A stretch of DNA of 64,000 nt from Phymatolithon calcareum (Eukaryota > Rhodophyta > Florideophyceae > Hapalidiales): assembly GCA_977006965.1 (NCBI GenBank), contig OZ345372.1:2294001-2358000 (forward strand), given 5' to 3'. Below are positions 51,881 to 62,845 of this stretch, in pieces (positions within the stretch are counted from its first letter, which is position 1; every line of letters begins with the position of its first letter). The notes beneath the pieces were generated by a model, which saw nothing but the letters and a program-made list of their open reading frames with translations, made no database searches and was not told the DNA's origin. The position numbers were made by a program, and so were the translations under genes.

Positions 51881-53230
51881 TTACAAAGCGTATCCGGATT
51901 TTGAGAACAAACGCTCGCAAGCATTCGAAGTAGGCACCAAAAAACGAGTGTCGATGTAGTCCCCGTGAATTGTATCAACCTTTCGACGCTTCAGTAGCCT
52001 GTCAGCAAAAGAAAGACTTTCTGTATCAGTGACTTCTACAACAGAATTTGTAGATTTGCGAAGACAATCTGTTGCAGAACGTTCGGCGAGTGTGAGATCC
52101 TTAACCATAGCATTTTGGATTTTCACTAATCCAGACTCGAAATCTGGGTTGTTCAGAATAGTAGCATTCGACGACAGGCGATCGTTCGTCCCCGAGTACA
52201 CAGCTATGATACCATCAAACAACACTCGCACTTCTGCACAAGTGACATTACTGCGCTGCAAAGATTTTGTAACGCTGTCGAAGTCCTTGAAATTGTTGCG
52301 CAATTGGTCCAATCTCTTGTGATCACGTGGAGTGAGTAAAAGGTCTGTAACTTCCTCGATATCCAGTTCTGCCACGTAATCCTTGATCTCTAAGTAACGG
52401 CTAATCATCTGGGCAGTCGAAGACCACCTAGTCGCTTTTTGACACTTGGCACGCAAATGCGTTAATTTCCTTAATTTTGCGGCAGGGATTGGGTAACGCA
52501 ACTTTTTCATTAGATCATGCACCTTCTCGATTATTGCATTTGAGTCCTTGATAAAATCTTTCACGCAGAGGTTGAAACGGTGACTTGCGCAGCCGAGAAG
52601 CGCGCAGCCCACTTTGTTTGCCAAAGATCTATTGCATGAACAGTTATCCCCAATAAGTGCCACTACATTAGTGAATGACTTCTCAAAAAGACTCAGCACA
52701 AATTCGAGATCGTAGTGGTGATCAGCGTCTTGGCTGATCTTATCGTCAAATGGAGAAAACCCCAGAAGAGACATTGAATATCCGTCACAGTTCGAGTCAT
52801 GGTAGGAAACATAGCACGCAATGTAGTGAGTGTCACCTGCACTCCAGCCGTCGAAAACGACAGCAAATTGAAGAGGTAGTTTGTCTGCGATCTTCGATTC
52901 CACGAGTACCGTGAGCTTCTCCATGTACTTAGAAAGAGAAGGGCGTGTTATCGGTTCGTAACGCACATGTTTTCGATACACAGGGTTAGTAGCAATCGAA
53001 AATGGCAATAAAGCATTCACCGCAAAGTCAATCCATCCGTGGACTTGCACTGCTTTCTTACTGTAAAACAGATTACCCGGTGTCGAAGCGATCTCGCTCG
53101 TGAACGATGGATCACTCGCTTCAGTAGATAGCTTTTTCAGGTCATCGGGAAGTTTGTTGCGCACATGGGAGGTTAGATTACTGTACCCAGTTCCTTTTTG
53201 TCTCCGAACCAGTCCACATTGCACTTCCAC
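51881..53230 (-). pseudogene. hAT transposase, nearly intact, premature stop
   Basis: A 449-residue frame. It begins just inside a BED zinc finger (KGTGYSNLTSHVRNKLP); the first Cys of the finger lies in another frame upstream, so a small lesion near 53215 removed the start. The RNase H-like core is intact: VVFDGWSAGDTHYIACYVSY (first Asp), VALIGDNCSCNRSLANKVGC (second Asp), CASHRFNLCV, then KATRWSSTAQMISRY. The dimerisation domain begins FLVPTSNACERLFSKSGYAL and hits a TAA at 51881. The same frame continues open for about 35 codons to the normal end (SPASFEQQIFLHANADLW), so a single stop truncates it. A recently dead copy. Confidence 0.85.
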
Positions 53231-53384
53231 TGGTCTTCAGTTCCCTCGACTTTAGTGTAAAACGTATCCCGCACGATACGACCGCAAGGGCGCTGCATTG
53301 TGAATCGCAGTGTGCAAGAACTGAGTCTGTTCCTACAGATTATTCCTACTTAGCTTCATTTTGTATCCCTCAAATCAGTGCTCT

Positions 53385-53465
53385 TGGCAATCATCCCTTC
53401 TTGCTGTGATCCCTTTCTGCTGTGACCCCTTGATCATTGCAGTGATCCCTTCTCCCTGTGATCCA
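53385..53465. repeat. 16-bp tandem repeat
   Basis: Four and a half imperfect units of TGATCCCTTTCTGCTG (ATCATCCCTTCTTGCTG, TGATCCCTTTCTGCTG, TGACCCCTTGATCATTGCAG, TGATCCCTTCTCCCTG, TGATCC). It lies between the hAT gene start and its right AT-rich edge. No function visible. Confidence 0.75.
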
Positions 53466-53601
53466 ACGTAGCTCTGCAATGCTCGTTTCAGCCAGTATAC
53501 TCGAAATATATTCGCTGGCTTTGTCTTACCAGAATAAATTATTCTCTTCTTCTCAACGCGTGAATAAATATATTCGTCACTGTAGCCATGAAAATAAATA
53601 C

Positions 53602-54962
53602 GAGGAAATTCGCTGCATGGACCGAAAAAGGTGGCAAAATTCGCTAAATCGGCACCCTTGCAAAAACTACTACGCGTTATGATTTCAGCTAGACAGCCGC
53701 TTATCATTACACGTAATTAAGAGGATTTATTGAGAAGGTACCATGTGTCCCAACTTGAGGAAAGTCGGCACGTTTCTAATCGCATTATACTAGCATCGAG
53801 AGTTGTCAGTTATCTTATTCAGAATTGCATAATATCACGTATCACGTCAATGGCTCGTGCCACTTCATTCTCTTCGGTAGGGGTCCATGTGGGCTTCTTC
53901 AGGGTTCTACTGAGTGTACCAATTGCCCATGCTCCTTGACTACCCATATCTTCAATCAGCTTCCTTATTATTACACTACTAATCCGCTACGCAAAGTACT
54001 CTGCACCTCGTCGCATTCGACTGCTAAGCTAACTCACAGCGCTCTCGCGCGAACCGTCTGAACTCATGGAGAAGATGGAGCTCGTGCTAAGGGCGGGTGA
54101 CTGCCCTGGAGCAAACTTTGACGACGTTGTCAACCTCGTAATCGCCCACAACACGTCTGTTGGCAAGGCACATCGACAGGCAAGTTCCTCACGCCTTGCT
54201 GCTACAAGAAGCACCAGGAAAAATCCTCTGAGCGGAGAAGCCGCTTGTGGAGCCAGAGGTCATCGAAAGTGACATGCTGAGGTTTGTTGTTAGCAGCCAA
54301 GTGACACCATTCCCTGTGGTAGTTAACAGCGACTACCGCGCTACATACTCTTGCCGCACTTTGAAGAGCACCAGCGGCCATGTATCCACGTCGTCGCTGC
54401 ACTTTTGTACTGTTCTAGACGCTTAGCGCAGCATCGAGTCGCGTTCGACCCGTGAAACAAGACCTGGTGTGGGACCCATGGCTATTGATAACGTGGGCCT
54501 AGCAACACGAGGGCATCATCATTCGTGTTCCACTCACTGGTTACCAGCTAGTACAGGATGATTTGGTTCCGTTTGACCTTGTCGCTAAGCTGGGCCGCAA
54601 GTGCAAGAGGCCCTACTTCCCGTCCGAAATGAGGTCCCGTCTCGGCTCCTCGTGCGGAAACAACGGTCACTTCTCGCAGACATGCGCCAAGCCGAACATC
54701 CGCAATATTGTTGACGCGAAGCGAAAACACATCGACAAAGCGGCTCAGTCCATGATAATTGACCTCACCGCCTGCGATGACGGAGATGCTACTTGCGACG
54801 AGGAGCTGAAGCATAGAGAGTTGAGCATGAAATAAATATTATTTTTTTGATAAGTTTATTTCTATGGAGTGCTCTGTGTATCATGACGAGTAGTAGTTAT
54901 TGCAAGGGGTGCCGATTTAGCGAATTTTGCCACCTTTTTCGCTCCATGCAGCGAATTTCCTC
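53602..54962 (+). mobile_element. Mutator-like (MULE) non-autonomous element, copy 2
   Basis: The same terminal inverted repeats as copy 1 (GAGGAAATTCGCTGCATGG at 53602, inverse ending at 54962). It is flanked by an exact 10-bp direct repeat aaataaatac at 53592-53601 and 54963-54972. Length 1361 bp. It is about 95% identical to copy 1 by eye, in opposite orientation. It is inserted in the AT-rich right flank of hAT-3. Confidence 0.9.
54066..54835 (+). pseudogene. MULE transposase C-terminal remnant, copy 2
   Basis: Three frames: MEKMELVLRAGDCPGANFDD (54066-), a SWIM region around 54270-54430, and the zinc-knuckle part (54563-54835; SSCGNNGHFSQTC). Compared with copy 1 the SWIM motif is further damaged: the first Cys is Tyr (ATYSC for ATCSC) and a base is lost after SCR. 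In contrast the knuckle keeps the His that copy 1 has lost. A TAG near 54500 interrupts the downstream part. The frame break before it is shared with copy 1. Confidence 0.72.
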
Positions 54963-55035
54963 AAATAAATACTCACGCAATAAACTCAATAATATTTGAA
55001 TAGTATTTATTTTAATACATGTATGATAGGAATCT

Positions 55036-55480
55036 TCTCAACTCCATGTTCTCCATATGGAAGTTCAACGAAAAATCACAAACTAATACATTCGGAGCAC
55101 TGACATAGGAAGAAATTCAAAACTTTATTGACGGTTCGGTGATGAAGAATAAAGATGAAAAGATATATCAGGAAATCGTTGAGAAGGCTCTCCACAGTCT
55201 TCGAGTGCCGACGTTTTCTAGAAATTTAAGGAAAATAATCCTAAAAAAAGCATAGCCCTCATACAAGATAATGTATTTGCAACAAATTTGAACAAAGTAA
55301 TTGAAAAGCACCTGGAATATCAAAAAAGATTAAAGGAGAACGTTAGCGCCTATTCATTCATTTCGCCTTTTACACAATGGGGCTAACAGCGATTCGAGGT
55401 TCCAAGTTTCTTCAATTCTATCCTATCGCTAGCGAGCTCGACGGCGGCTTTCTCGTCTCATACAGGTACTTCACCAAAGC
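55036..55480. other. Unassigned AT-rich sequence
   Basis: A short protein-like stretch in plus frame at about 55115-55250 (NFIDGSVMKNKDEKIYQEIV, then EKALHSLRVPTFSRNL) ends at a stop. I do not recognise it. It could be the 5' remnant of another element. Nothing else is seen. Confidence 0.35.
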
Positions 55481-58480
55481 GTGATTCTGGCGTTGGTCTA
55501 ATGCATTGTAGCAGCACCTGCCAAAACATACCACGCTCCTCGATTATAAGTCTGTGTCCAAGCCAGTTCTATCGTAAGTCTCTGTCCCGCATCACCACGT
55601 CGATGGTGGCTGTCCTGGTTTCGTCGGCTATAGGATTCTACCCTATTCTCGATAGCATCGTAGAACCTGTTATCTTGAATTTCTTCAGCATTCGTACCGT
55701 CAGCTTCGATGGTTCACAGCCGCATAGCAGAGTTGATAAGACAGAGGAGCCAAGAAACGGAGCATTGTTTCCCATCGGTCAGAATCTTTTTGAGGTCTTG
55801 AAATCTGAAACAGGCAATTTCTACAACGTGGTTGACAGGGACTAAGGGGTAACCGTCTGAAGACTGCATTACGCCAATATAGATGAAGTTTTTGCCTGTT
55901 TTCGTTTTGCCTTTCTCACCAGCTTTTCTGCTAGTAATCCTGCACGGGAAGTGAACGACTTGGACGGGTGTTCGGGTACGAGGCCCCATTGCTCTCCAGT
56001 GAAAAGGAGTGCTTTCCAATGTTCGCTGACAAATTATGCGACGGGGGCGCGCATTTGGCTTCTGTTGTTTACTCGAACAGCGGTGCTATTGGGCCAGTCC
56101 AGCCGGACTAGGTCGTCCAGCATGATAGCGATCTTGGCGCGCACTGGAGGGCATTGACTTTTGCAGTGCAAGCGGTGCTGCGTTTCCAGGGAGGTCACAT
56201 GGGGAAATTTTCTTTCGCAATCAGCGCAATTGAATATGAAATTCATGGCTTCGACATCTTCTTATGTTGTGCGCGTAACTTTTCATGCCCTTTTGATATG
56301 CTGTACAAAGCTCTCTTGGGGGGAAACGACAAGTCCTCCATCGGTTCTCGCCGCTGTGCTTAGCATAGATAGCCAAAATTGAGCAGTTTCATCGCTGTCA
56401 TGGAGCAGGACGACGTCGTCTGTATATTTGAGCTTGTATATCCGGATTGTGCTCGTGTGAGTGATGCTAGCTGTTTGCGAGTTGTGTCATAGGAAAGTTC
56501 GGTCCAGTGCTATGATGAAGCAAGGGAGGCTTATTATGTCTCGTCGCAGAACGACTCTCTCCATTCGAACATTCCTCGAGATAACCTGTGACCCGCTGCA
56601 GAGCTGTGCTCGGAATCTGACGCTTGTCATTGTCTACAATAGCGCTGTGAGGCGGACGTATTGTTCAGGGCACTCGTAGCTTCGAAGAGTTGACATGAGG
56701 AAATAAACGCCGCTCTGAAGTCAATGTATGAAATTGTCGCCGTACGCCCTTCTTCCAGTAATCGGTCCACTGTCCATGCCAGAATCCATGTATTGTTTCG
56801 CCATACACAGGCGGCGATAGTTTTTCAACGAATGGAGCCACGCTATGGAGAAGGCACATAGAGAAGATCTTGAATGTGTGCGAAGGAAGGAAAAGTGCAC
56901 TATAGTTCTTCCTGTCGTTCTGCGATCCTTTCCTGTGCATGATGAGAGTTCCGAGGGACAGCACGGACGGCATCTGTTTCGTCTCCCATATCTCTTGCAA
57001 AACCGGCATAAGTTCCCCTGTGGCTTCTTTCGACGGCTTGTCTCTACAGGGGTACCGTCAAGTCTAGGGGCCCGTTTGATCCGCATCCTTCCATTGCACG
57101 TGTCGATCTCTTCTTCTGAGAGCGGGCAGGAGGGGTCTTTCTTCGGACAGGATGCGGTAGTTTGGTGGCACGAATGTGCCATAATGTTTCGCAAATTTTT
57201 CTCAACGAATTTTTCCCACTCTTCCATTGCAGTGTCTGTTGAAGATATCGGTTAGCCTTTTGCAGTCTTTGATGGCTGCGCAAAAGTTCAAATAGTCCGT
57301 TTTTGGAGAGCTGCTTTGTTAGCCGAGATACTTTGGAGTGCTTGCCGACAGAGTTCGCCTATTTGAGCTCTTGCACGAGAGCTTCGGCGTGTGTCTCTGT
57401 AGTCCCGTCTGTACGATCGACTGACGTTTCGTGTTATCTCCCTGCGTTCAGTGTCCGGCATGATTTAACCTTTGTTTTCACAGCTTTGGAGTAGCTCAAG
57501 CGTCTTTGCAGATGGTGCCAAGTGCTTTCCGGTCCGCGGCGGCTCGATTCAAGGAGAACCTCAAAGGCACAGGTTATGGCTTTCCCCAGGCGTTCCCATT
57601 TCGAATCGGTGTCTTCGGCTTCCATTGCCGGGTTTTTTCTCAGGGCCGTACGAACACTTTAGTCGAATTTTTCTGTGAGAGCATATCTCTTGCCCGCTTT
57701 GCCGAAGTGCAGGGCGCTGAAACCTTTCCCTTTTGGGCGGAATATGGATGATATCGGCTATGGACAGCAGCCAACAATAGACCATGGCCGTACTTTCCTC
57801 TTCCGATACGACGGATGCTGGGGCCCATTTGACATGCACTATCGATATGATGAATATCATCTTGCAGCGACTGGAACGTTGTCTATATAGGATGCGCCAA
57901 GCCTCGTTACTTGTTCATATAGCTACATGGGACTACCCCCCTTAGGCTGGAAGTTTATCGAGACCTCCCTCAGACGGTGTTTGACCATTAAATCTTCCAT
58001 TCTTCTCCCGTAGTGGTCCGCCTTGAGCTCTTCCAGCGGACAGTACGTGACCACCTGTGCAGGTACTGCGAGTGCTTTTTGTGGTACGTATACGCAGATT
58101 ACGAAGACGTTGAACAGCCGCCCGCTGAGGCCGGCGAAAACAATCCTGCTTCCGATTGACCCGGAGTGCGTGACTTCCCTTCTCGCTCGGGGCGAGAAGG
58201 CGATGCAACAGCCGGAGTGTCGCTCTCCAGGAGTTGGCAGTCCCGAATAGATGGCTAACCGGTCAGAATTCCATCCGTGGGTCTCTTTGATTCCCAGAAA
58301 GTCGTATCCGAGGTCCTTCCAGAGGCTCATCGTGATGTTGGAGAGTCCAACGCAGTGCCATGTCCCAACTTGGAGTTTCGAAGTTAAAACTTATCGCTTC
58401 CAGGGTGCCTTCTCTGTCTCTTGTGCGCTCTTTCGGGACGGATAATTTATCGAATGGCATTCAATCCAACCCCGGCTAAT
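55480..58480 (-). pseudogene. LINE with APE endonuclease, RT and C2H2 finger (family C), decayed
   Basis: A minus-strand element in many frames. The endonuclease at 57923-58400 reads LEVGTWHCVGLSN, then DFLGIKETHGWNSDRLAIYS, and SRIVFAGLSGRLFNVFVICV, YVPQKA. The RT at 56340-57010 reads RAPRLDGTPVE, LQEIWETKQMPSVLSLGTLI, HRKGSQNDRKNYSALFLPSH, and the catalytic box KYTDDVVLL at about 56430. Next a C2H2-like finger, CADCERKFPHVTSLETQHRL (56160-56246). The further downstream part (55714-56019) contains FIYIGVMQSSDGY, the usual YLG-x-x-xS segment. The endonuclease type (SETxxW...SRI) and the finger after the RT separate it from families A, B and D. Numerous frameshifts. Confidence 0.7.
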
Positions 58481-58639
58481 GCAAGGACTGTGTCTTTGTC
58501 ATGGCCAATGCCGACTATGGATGTTGCTCGGAGCAAGTGGACTGTTGAAGCGAGTACTGGCGACTACTCCTGGACGAGAAATGTCAGAATGCGCACAGTT
58601 TCCACACGCCATTTGGGATATTCAAGCCATTAGAGAAGT

Positions 58640-59665
58640 CACAAAGGGCGACGAACAGTGGAGGGAATTTTCAATCCCGTAATGAACTGCGCTTTTGTGA
58701 GCCTGCGAGAATTTTGCGAAGCTTGGCGATTTTCTTTTGTACGCGAGAAAAGAAGCAAGTCTTTTAAATGCATTTCCAGAAGTTCTCAAAATTTGCGAGA
58801 AGAGAAATCTCAAACTCAGCGCAAGGAAGTCTGTGCTCGTTGGTTTGGTCGATTGATTGATGAACATCGGATGCAATGTGATCTCCGGATACAGAATGGC
58901 TGCAAAGAGCTCCATGTCGCAGAAAATGCACCAGAGCTATGCCAATACTTACACTGCGTCCAGTGGATAGCTCCAAGTATTTCTGACTTTGCGTTTCGAA
59001 GTAAGACGCTACGAAAAATTCTGGAAAATGCTCAAATCAAATTATTGTCAAGAAATAAGAATGGGATTCAAAAATTTTCCCTGGAAAGCCTCGGATGGGT
59101 ATCCGAGCAAGAACAGCAATTCATGTCGTTGGAAGAAACTCTCCGCAATGCCGTAAAGCCGTCGCATCGAGAATATGGAAAATAAAGCTGTATATTTACG
59201 GATGCCTCGGATGCGCATTGGTATCCTGTGGTCGCAATACGCGATGAGGATTAACTGACGAAGGACATAAAGCGGCAAAAGCACGAACCGTTGGAATTTA
59301 TTAGTTCATCATTCAAGCGAGCACAAGGAAGATTGTGCACATGCGAGAAGAAAGCCTTTGAAATTTTGAAATATTTCCGAAAACTCGACTCCATGCTTAC
59401 TGGGGAATCAAACAGCCATCTATACACTGCTAAAAGCAAACACTTATTTGCATATCATCCTATGGAAATAGTAACGACGATCAGCAGCCACGTGATCAGC
59501 AAACGTCTGCGTTCTGGTACACAATTGATCATCTATAGGGAGAGCGAAATGTTATACTTGATGTTATGTCATGGTGGCTGCTTGGATACAGAGGCAAGCA
59601 AATCAGGAGCCACAGGGTTTCCAAAAATTGATGGAAAACGGAGTCCTAGAATAACATTTCAGCGA
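58640..59665 (+). pseudogene. Ty3/gypsy RT connection and RNase H fragment
   Basis: Plus-strand remnant. The frame 58658-59185 includes LCQYLHCVQWIAPSISDFAF, matching the eLqxFLxxxxWxRxxxPxFs block after the gypsy RT. Following a frame change at about 59185 comes CIFTDASDAHWYPVVAIRDE (first acidic residue of RNase H), then KRQKHEPLEFISSSFKRAQG, KKAFEILKYFRKLDSML and a HLYTAKSKHLFAYH segment, matching gypsy RNase H. No LTR, integrase or gag is joined to it. The LINE copy 2 tail begins about 30 bp further on. Confidence 0.72.
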
Positions 59666-59797
59666 TGAATTTTTGTGCCCAAAAACAAAAAATATAATGG
59701 ATGGATGGATGGATTTCTGTTTTATTGAAGCTCCCTTAGTCAATTATCATTGCCCCTGAGAGACTTTTCGTTGCGTTACAATCCTTCGCTTACGTTT

Positions 59798-62700
59798 TCA
59801 TTTTGATTTCGGACATTTTCTTTGGACGGTATCAATTGCCATTTCCAGCATCTCTTTTTGAATATCGGAAAGTCGTTGCTTGGGCATTAAGTTTGAGATA
59901 ACTGTGAGAGCTTCATCGAGTTCGGAATCTTCGTTTCTTGATTGTTCTTGCCAGGGATATGGGACGCGGTGAAATAACCAGTGCGTGCAAAGAAGCCTGT
60001 GCTTCGCTTTTTTGAGGGTGAGGAATGGTGGTAGTTCGTTCTTGATGGGCTGAGGAGGGCGCCGGCCCTCCCGTCCTGTGGCTTTCGAAGGGAGACATGC
60101 TTCCCATTCTTCTTTTGCGTTCTTCAGCGTTCTTGCGTTTACGCTTGTCGTAGCGTCTAGGGTGCGTGCAAATTCCTCTTTAGAGGTACAGAGAAGAGCT
60201 TTGTGAAGTATATCGTTTGTCGCGTTCAATATTGCCAGTCGTGTTGTGCCCTTGGGAAGCTCAAGTGCCTGTTTTCTTCGAAATTTCTGTGCTGTTATGA
60301 ACTTGGAGCTCAAATGCGCTTGGCGTAGTTGAATGGATTCTAGGCGGCATATTCCTCGAAAGCGGGCCTGCATATTCTTGCACCAGGTTCCAAACATTCT
60401 AGAGAACAGGTTACTCTCTAGGGCGTCCTGTGCGTGAAGAATGTTACGCGTCAGATCTGCGAACGGGAGAAGATACTCTGCCATTGGACGGACGAGCGCC
60501 TTATATAATCTTAAGCTTGTCGAGGGTGCGAACCCTTTCCCGTGGAGTCCGATGTTTCCTAGAACCATCAGTCGATTCTGTGCAGCATCTATTCTGGAAA
60601 GCGTAGAGGTTTCTGTGACGCCGTTCGAAGATATGGAGATGCCCAGGTATGTAGTTTCGGACACAGTCTCGATTTCTTTTCTTGCAAGAACGAATTTGAA
60701 GCTTTCGTTTGCACCATTGGGAGTTATGACGCAACTCTTCCCGACATTTGTATTCCAGACCATCTCGATAAGGGCGGCCCAGTCCGAGGCGATGTCCAGG
60801 AGCAACTGAAGCCCTATTGGGGAAAAAGAGCGAGGTATGACGTCATCCGCGAGAAACGTGGCCGGGCTTTTAGAATAACGAAACGGAATTCTTGAGAAGC
60901 TCTCAGCAAGAACGTCCATGAAGATATTATATAGCGCCAGTGATAGTGGTGATCCTTGTGGGACCCCTTTGTTGATTACAAACCGATTATTTCGGTCATC
61001 CGTAGGAGTATAGATCATGTTAGGTTGGAGAAAGTACATAACCCATGAGACCAGTGTTGCAGGAAGCCTCTTCTTGAGTAGTCGAGATAGAACGTGTCTT
61101 GCCATGGTGTCGAAAGCCTTCGAAAGGTCGAGAACGGCAATGTTCCTGTGACCGTTTTTGATTGCCGCAATGGTGTGCAATACGGCATCCGGGCATCCAG
61201 AGCCCTTCCTGAAATCAGTTTGGATCTTATTGAAGCCGTAGTGTTTTCTCAGGATTGTATCCAGTGCGCTCTCTATGATTTTCCTTGTATGCGATAGAAG
61301 GGCTATCGGTCTGTAGTTTGCGGGGTCTCTTGGGTCGCCTTTCTTGTAGAACGGGAGAAGCTTGATCAAGTTCCAGAGGCTGGGGGTTTCTTTCACGCGA
61401 CCACATGCCCTCCAGAGGGATATGATAAGTTTCGCAGATAGCTCAGGCGAGGCTTGGAACATTTCTGAGAAAATTCCATCGGCTCCAGCGGCTTTTCGTT
61501 TTGGGGTCCGATGAATGGCCGCTGCAATTTCATCCTCTAGTTCTGGGGTGACGTCAAAAGCTAGTTTCTCCATCTCATGGTCTTCGAGTGTGAATGAGAT
61601 AGTATGAGCGCAAGCTAGAAATTCTTCCGGTTCCAATTGGATGCCCATTGCTGAGTTTTTCGAGAACGTACCTTGTTTACGTTTCGAGATTTTACTCAGC
61701 ATTGCAGTGGCCTTGTCGGCAGGGGAGTTTGACATGTCTTGCACGAACTCTTGAAAACATTTGCGATTTTTCGATGTTACTTTGCTCCTGATGGTCTTAT
61801 GTACTTTTCGGTACTCTTGCCAGTCGTCTGGATCGTTCGTGAGTTTGGCATTCCGAAACAAGCGGGATCTTTTATAAGCCAGTCTGTCTAGCTCGAGGTC
61901 CCAGTACCTTGTAAATCTTCCTCCTCGCGGTTTTCTTCCGGCAAGCCAAGGGGATTTGAGGGCCTTGCAAGCTTTCTCGTACAGTGATTCAAGCTCGTGC
62001 AGAGTGGAAACTGTTCCCAATCTTTCGGTTAATGGGGGTATGTGCTTCGTGTAGTATTCTGCAGCCCGGGCTTTAGCAAGAGGATCAGAACGTTTATGAA
62101 GCGGGACTGTATACGATTTTTCCATTTTTGGAGTCATCAGATTGGATGTGCATACTACCGGGAGGTGATCGCTGCACCCTCCCCAAGATCCATTCAGCAG
62201 TCTTGCCGGACTGCACTGGATTCTTTTAGAGATGAATAGATCAATGCAGCTTTTTCGGGACTGTGCATGAAAGGTTGGCTCTCTTGGCGCATTTATCTTG
62301 TAACGAAAGCTCTCGCACCATCGAAGACGTGCAAGTCCTCCGTTATTCTGTCTTTCGTCCCAGAGCTTGTGCCTCGCATTAAAGTCCCCACAGAATAATG
62401 TGGGGCCGGTTGCATGTCTTGGTAAGATTTCTGTAGCTTTCATATACTCCTTGGGGCTGGAGAGAGGTGAGATATATGCGGCAACCACGATGATTCCGAG
62501 TACGGAAATTGACATGATTTGGTACATGTGGGTCGAATATTTTCGGAGGACTCGGTATTTGACTCCAGGCCGGATGAGAACGGCGACACCTCCTCGCAGA
62601 AGGCTGGTTCTTGATTTCTTCTGGCCATTAATAGAAATTGGTGAGGGCTTTCGTGGGGTCATTTCGCACGGCCAAGGAAACGGACTAGAATCGTGATTTC

Positions 62701-62845
62701 CCAGATGCGTTTCAGTTAGTGCAGCTACGCACGATCCGGATAGTCTTATGGCATCCATTATCATGGGTGCCTTGTTTTTGGCGCCAGCGACATTGAAGTT
62801 GAGAAATTTGGCCTCTATGATTGGGCGTGGGCGCTTGCGTCCTCT
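59798..62845 (-). CDS. LINE ORF2: AP endonuclease and reverse transcriptase (family D copy 2)
   Basis: Open from 62845; the first ATG is at 62764 (988 residues). Same domains as copy 1, but with the intact catalytic box FLADDV (at about 60845-60862), so this copy could be active. About 20 amino-acid differences from copy 1 cluster around the catalytic box (for example MDVLAESFSRIPFRY against LDVLAESLSRIPFHY) and the C-terminal end (FLTLKKAKHRL, WLFHRVPYPW). No stops. The endonuclease N-terminal strand (AKFLNFNVAGAKNK) lies upstream of the first ATG in the same frame. Confidence 0.93.
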   Translation of the reverse strand, partial: RGRKRPRPIIEAKFLNFNVAGAKNKAPMIMDAIRLSGSCVAALTETHLGNHDSSPFPWPCEMTPRKPSPISINGQKKSRTSLLRGGVAVLIRPGVKYRVLRKYSTHMYQIMSISVLGIIVVAAYISPLSSPKEYMKATEILPRHATGPTLFCGDFNARHKLWDERQNNGGLARLRWCESFRYKINAPREPTFHAQSRKSCIDLFISKRIQCSPARLLNGSWGGCSDHLPVVCTSNLMTPKMEKSYTVPLHKRSDPLAKARAAEYYTKHIPPLTERLGTVSTLHELESLYEKACKALKSPWLAGRKPRGGRFTRYWDLELDRLAYKRSRLFRNAKLTNDPDDWQEYRKVHKTIRSKVTSKNRKCFQEFVQDMSNSPADKATAMLSKISKRKQGTFSKNSAMGIQLEPEEFLACAHTISFTLEDHEMEKLAFDVTPELEDEIAAAIHRTPKRKAAGADGIFSEMFQASPELSAKLIISLWRACGRVKETPSLWNLIKLLPFYKKGDPRDPANYRPIALLSHTRKIIESALDTILRKHYGFNKIQTDFRKGSGCPDAVLHTIAAIKNGHRNIAVLDLSKAFDTMARHVLSRLLKKRLPATLVSWVMYFLQPNMIYTPTDDRNNRFVINKGVPQGSPLSLALYNIFMDVLAESFSRIPFRYSKSPATFLADDVIPRSFSPIGLQLLLDIASDWAALIEMVWNTNVGKSCVITPNGANESFKFVLARKEIETVSETTYLGISISSNGVTETSTLSRIDAAQNRLMVLGNIGLHGKGFAPSTSLRLYKALVRPMAEYLLPFADLTRNILHAQDALESNLFSRMFGTWCKNMQARFRGICRLESIQLRQAHLSSKFITAQKFRRKQALELPKGTTRLAILNATNDILHKALLCTSKEEFARTLDATTSVNARTLKNAKEEWEACLPSKATGREGRRPPQPIKNELPPFLTLKKAKHRLLCTHWLFHRVPYPWQEQSRNEDSELDEALTVISNLMPKQRLSDIQKEMLEMAIDTVQRKCPKSK

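Larger units (their letters stand above)
51571..55035 (-). mobile_element. hAT-3 region bracketed by AT-rich GAATAAATA motifs, with nested MULE
   Basis: The nearly full hAT gene at 51770-53230 is flanked on the left (51571-51750) and right (53500-53600, continuing at 54963-55035 beyond the nested MULE) by repeats of AATAAATA/GAATATATTC. The outermost segment, ATACATGTA with an adjoining A/T run, occurs at about 51577 and inverted at about 55017. I infer these are the subterminal parts of the element. A target duplication was not found, so the boundaries are approximate. Confidence 0.45.
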
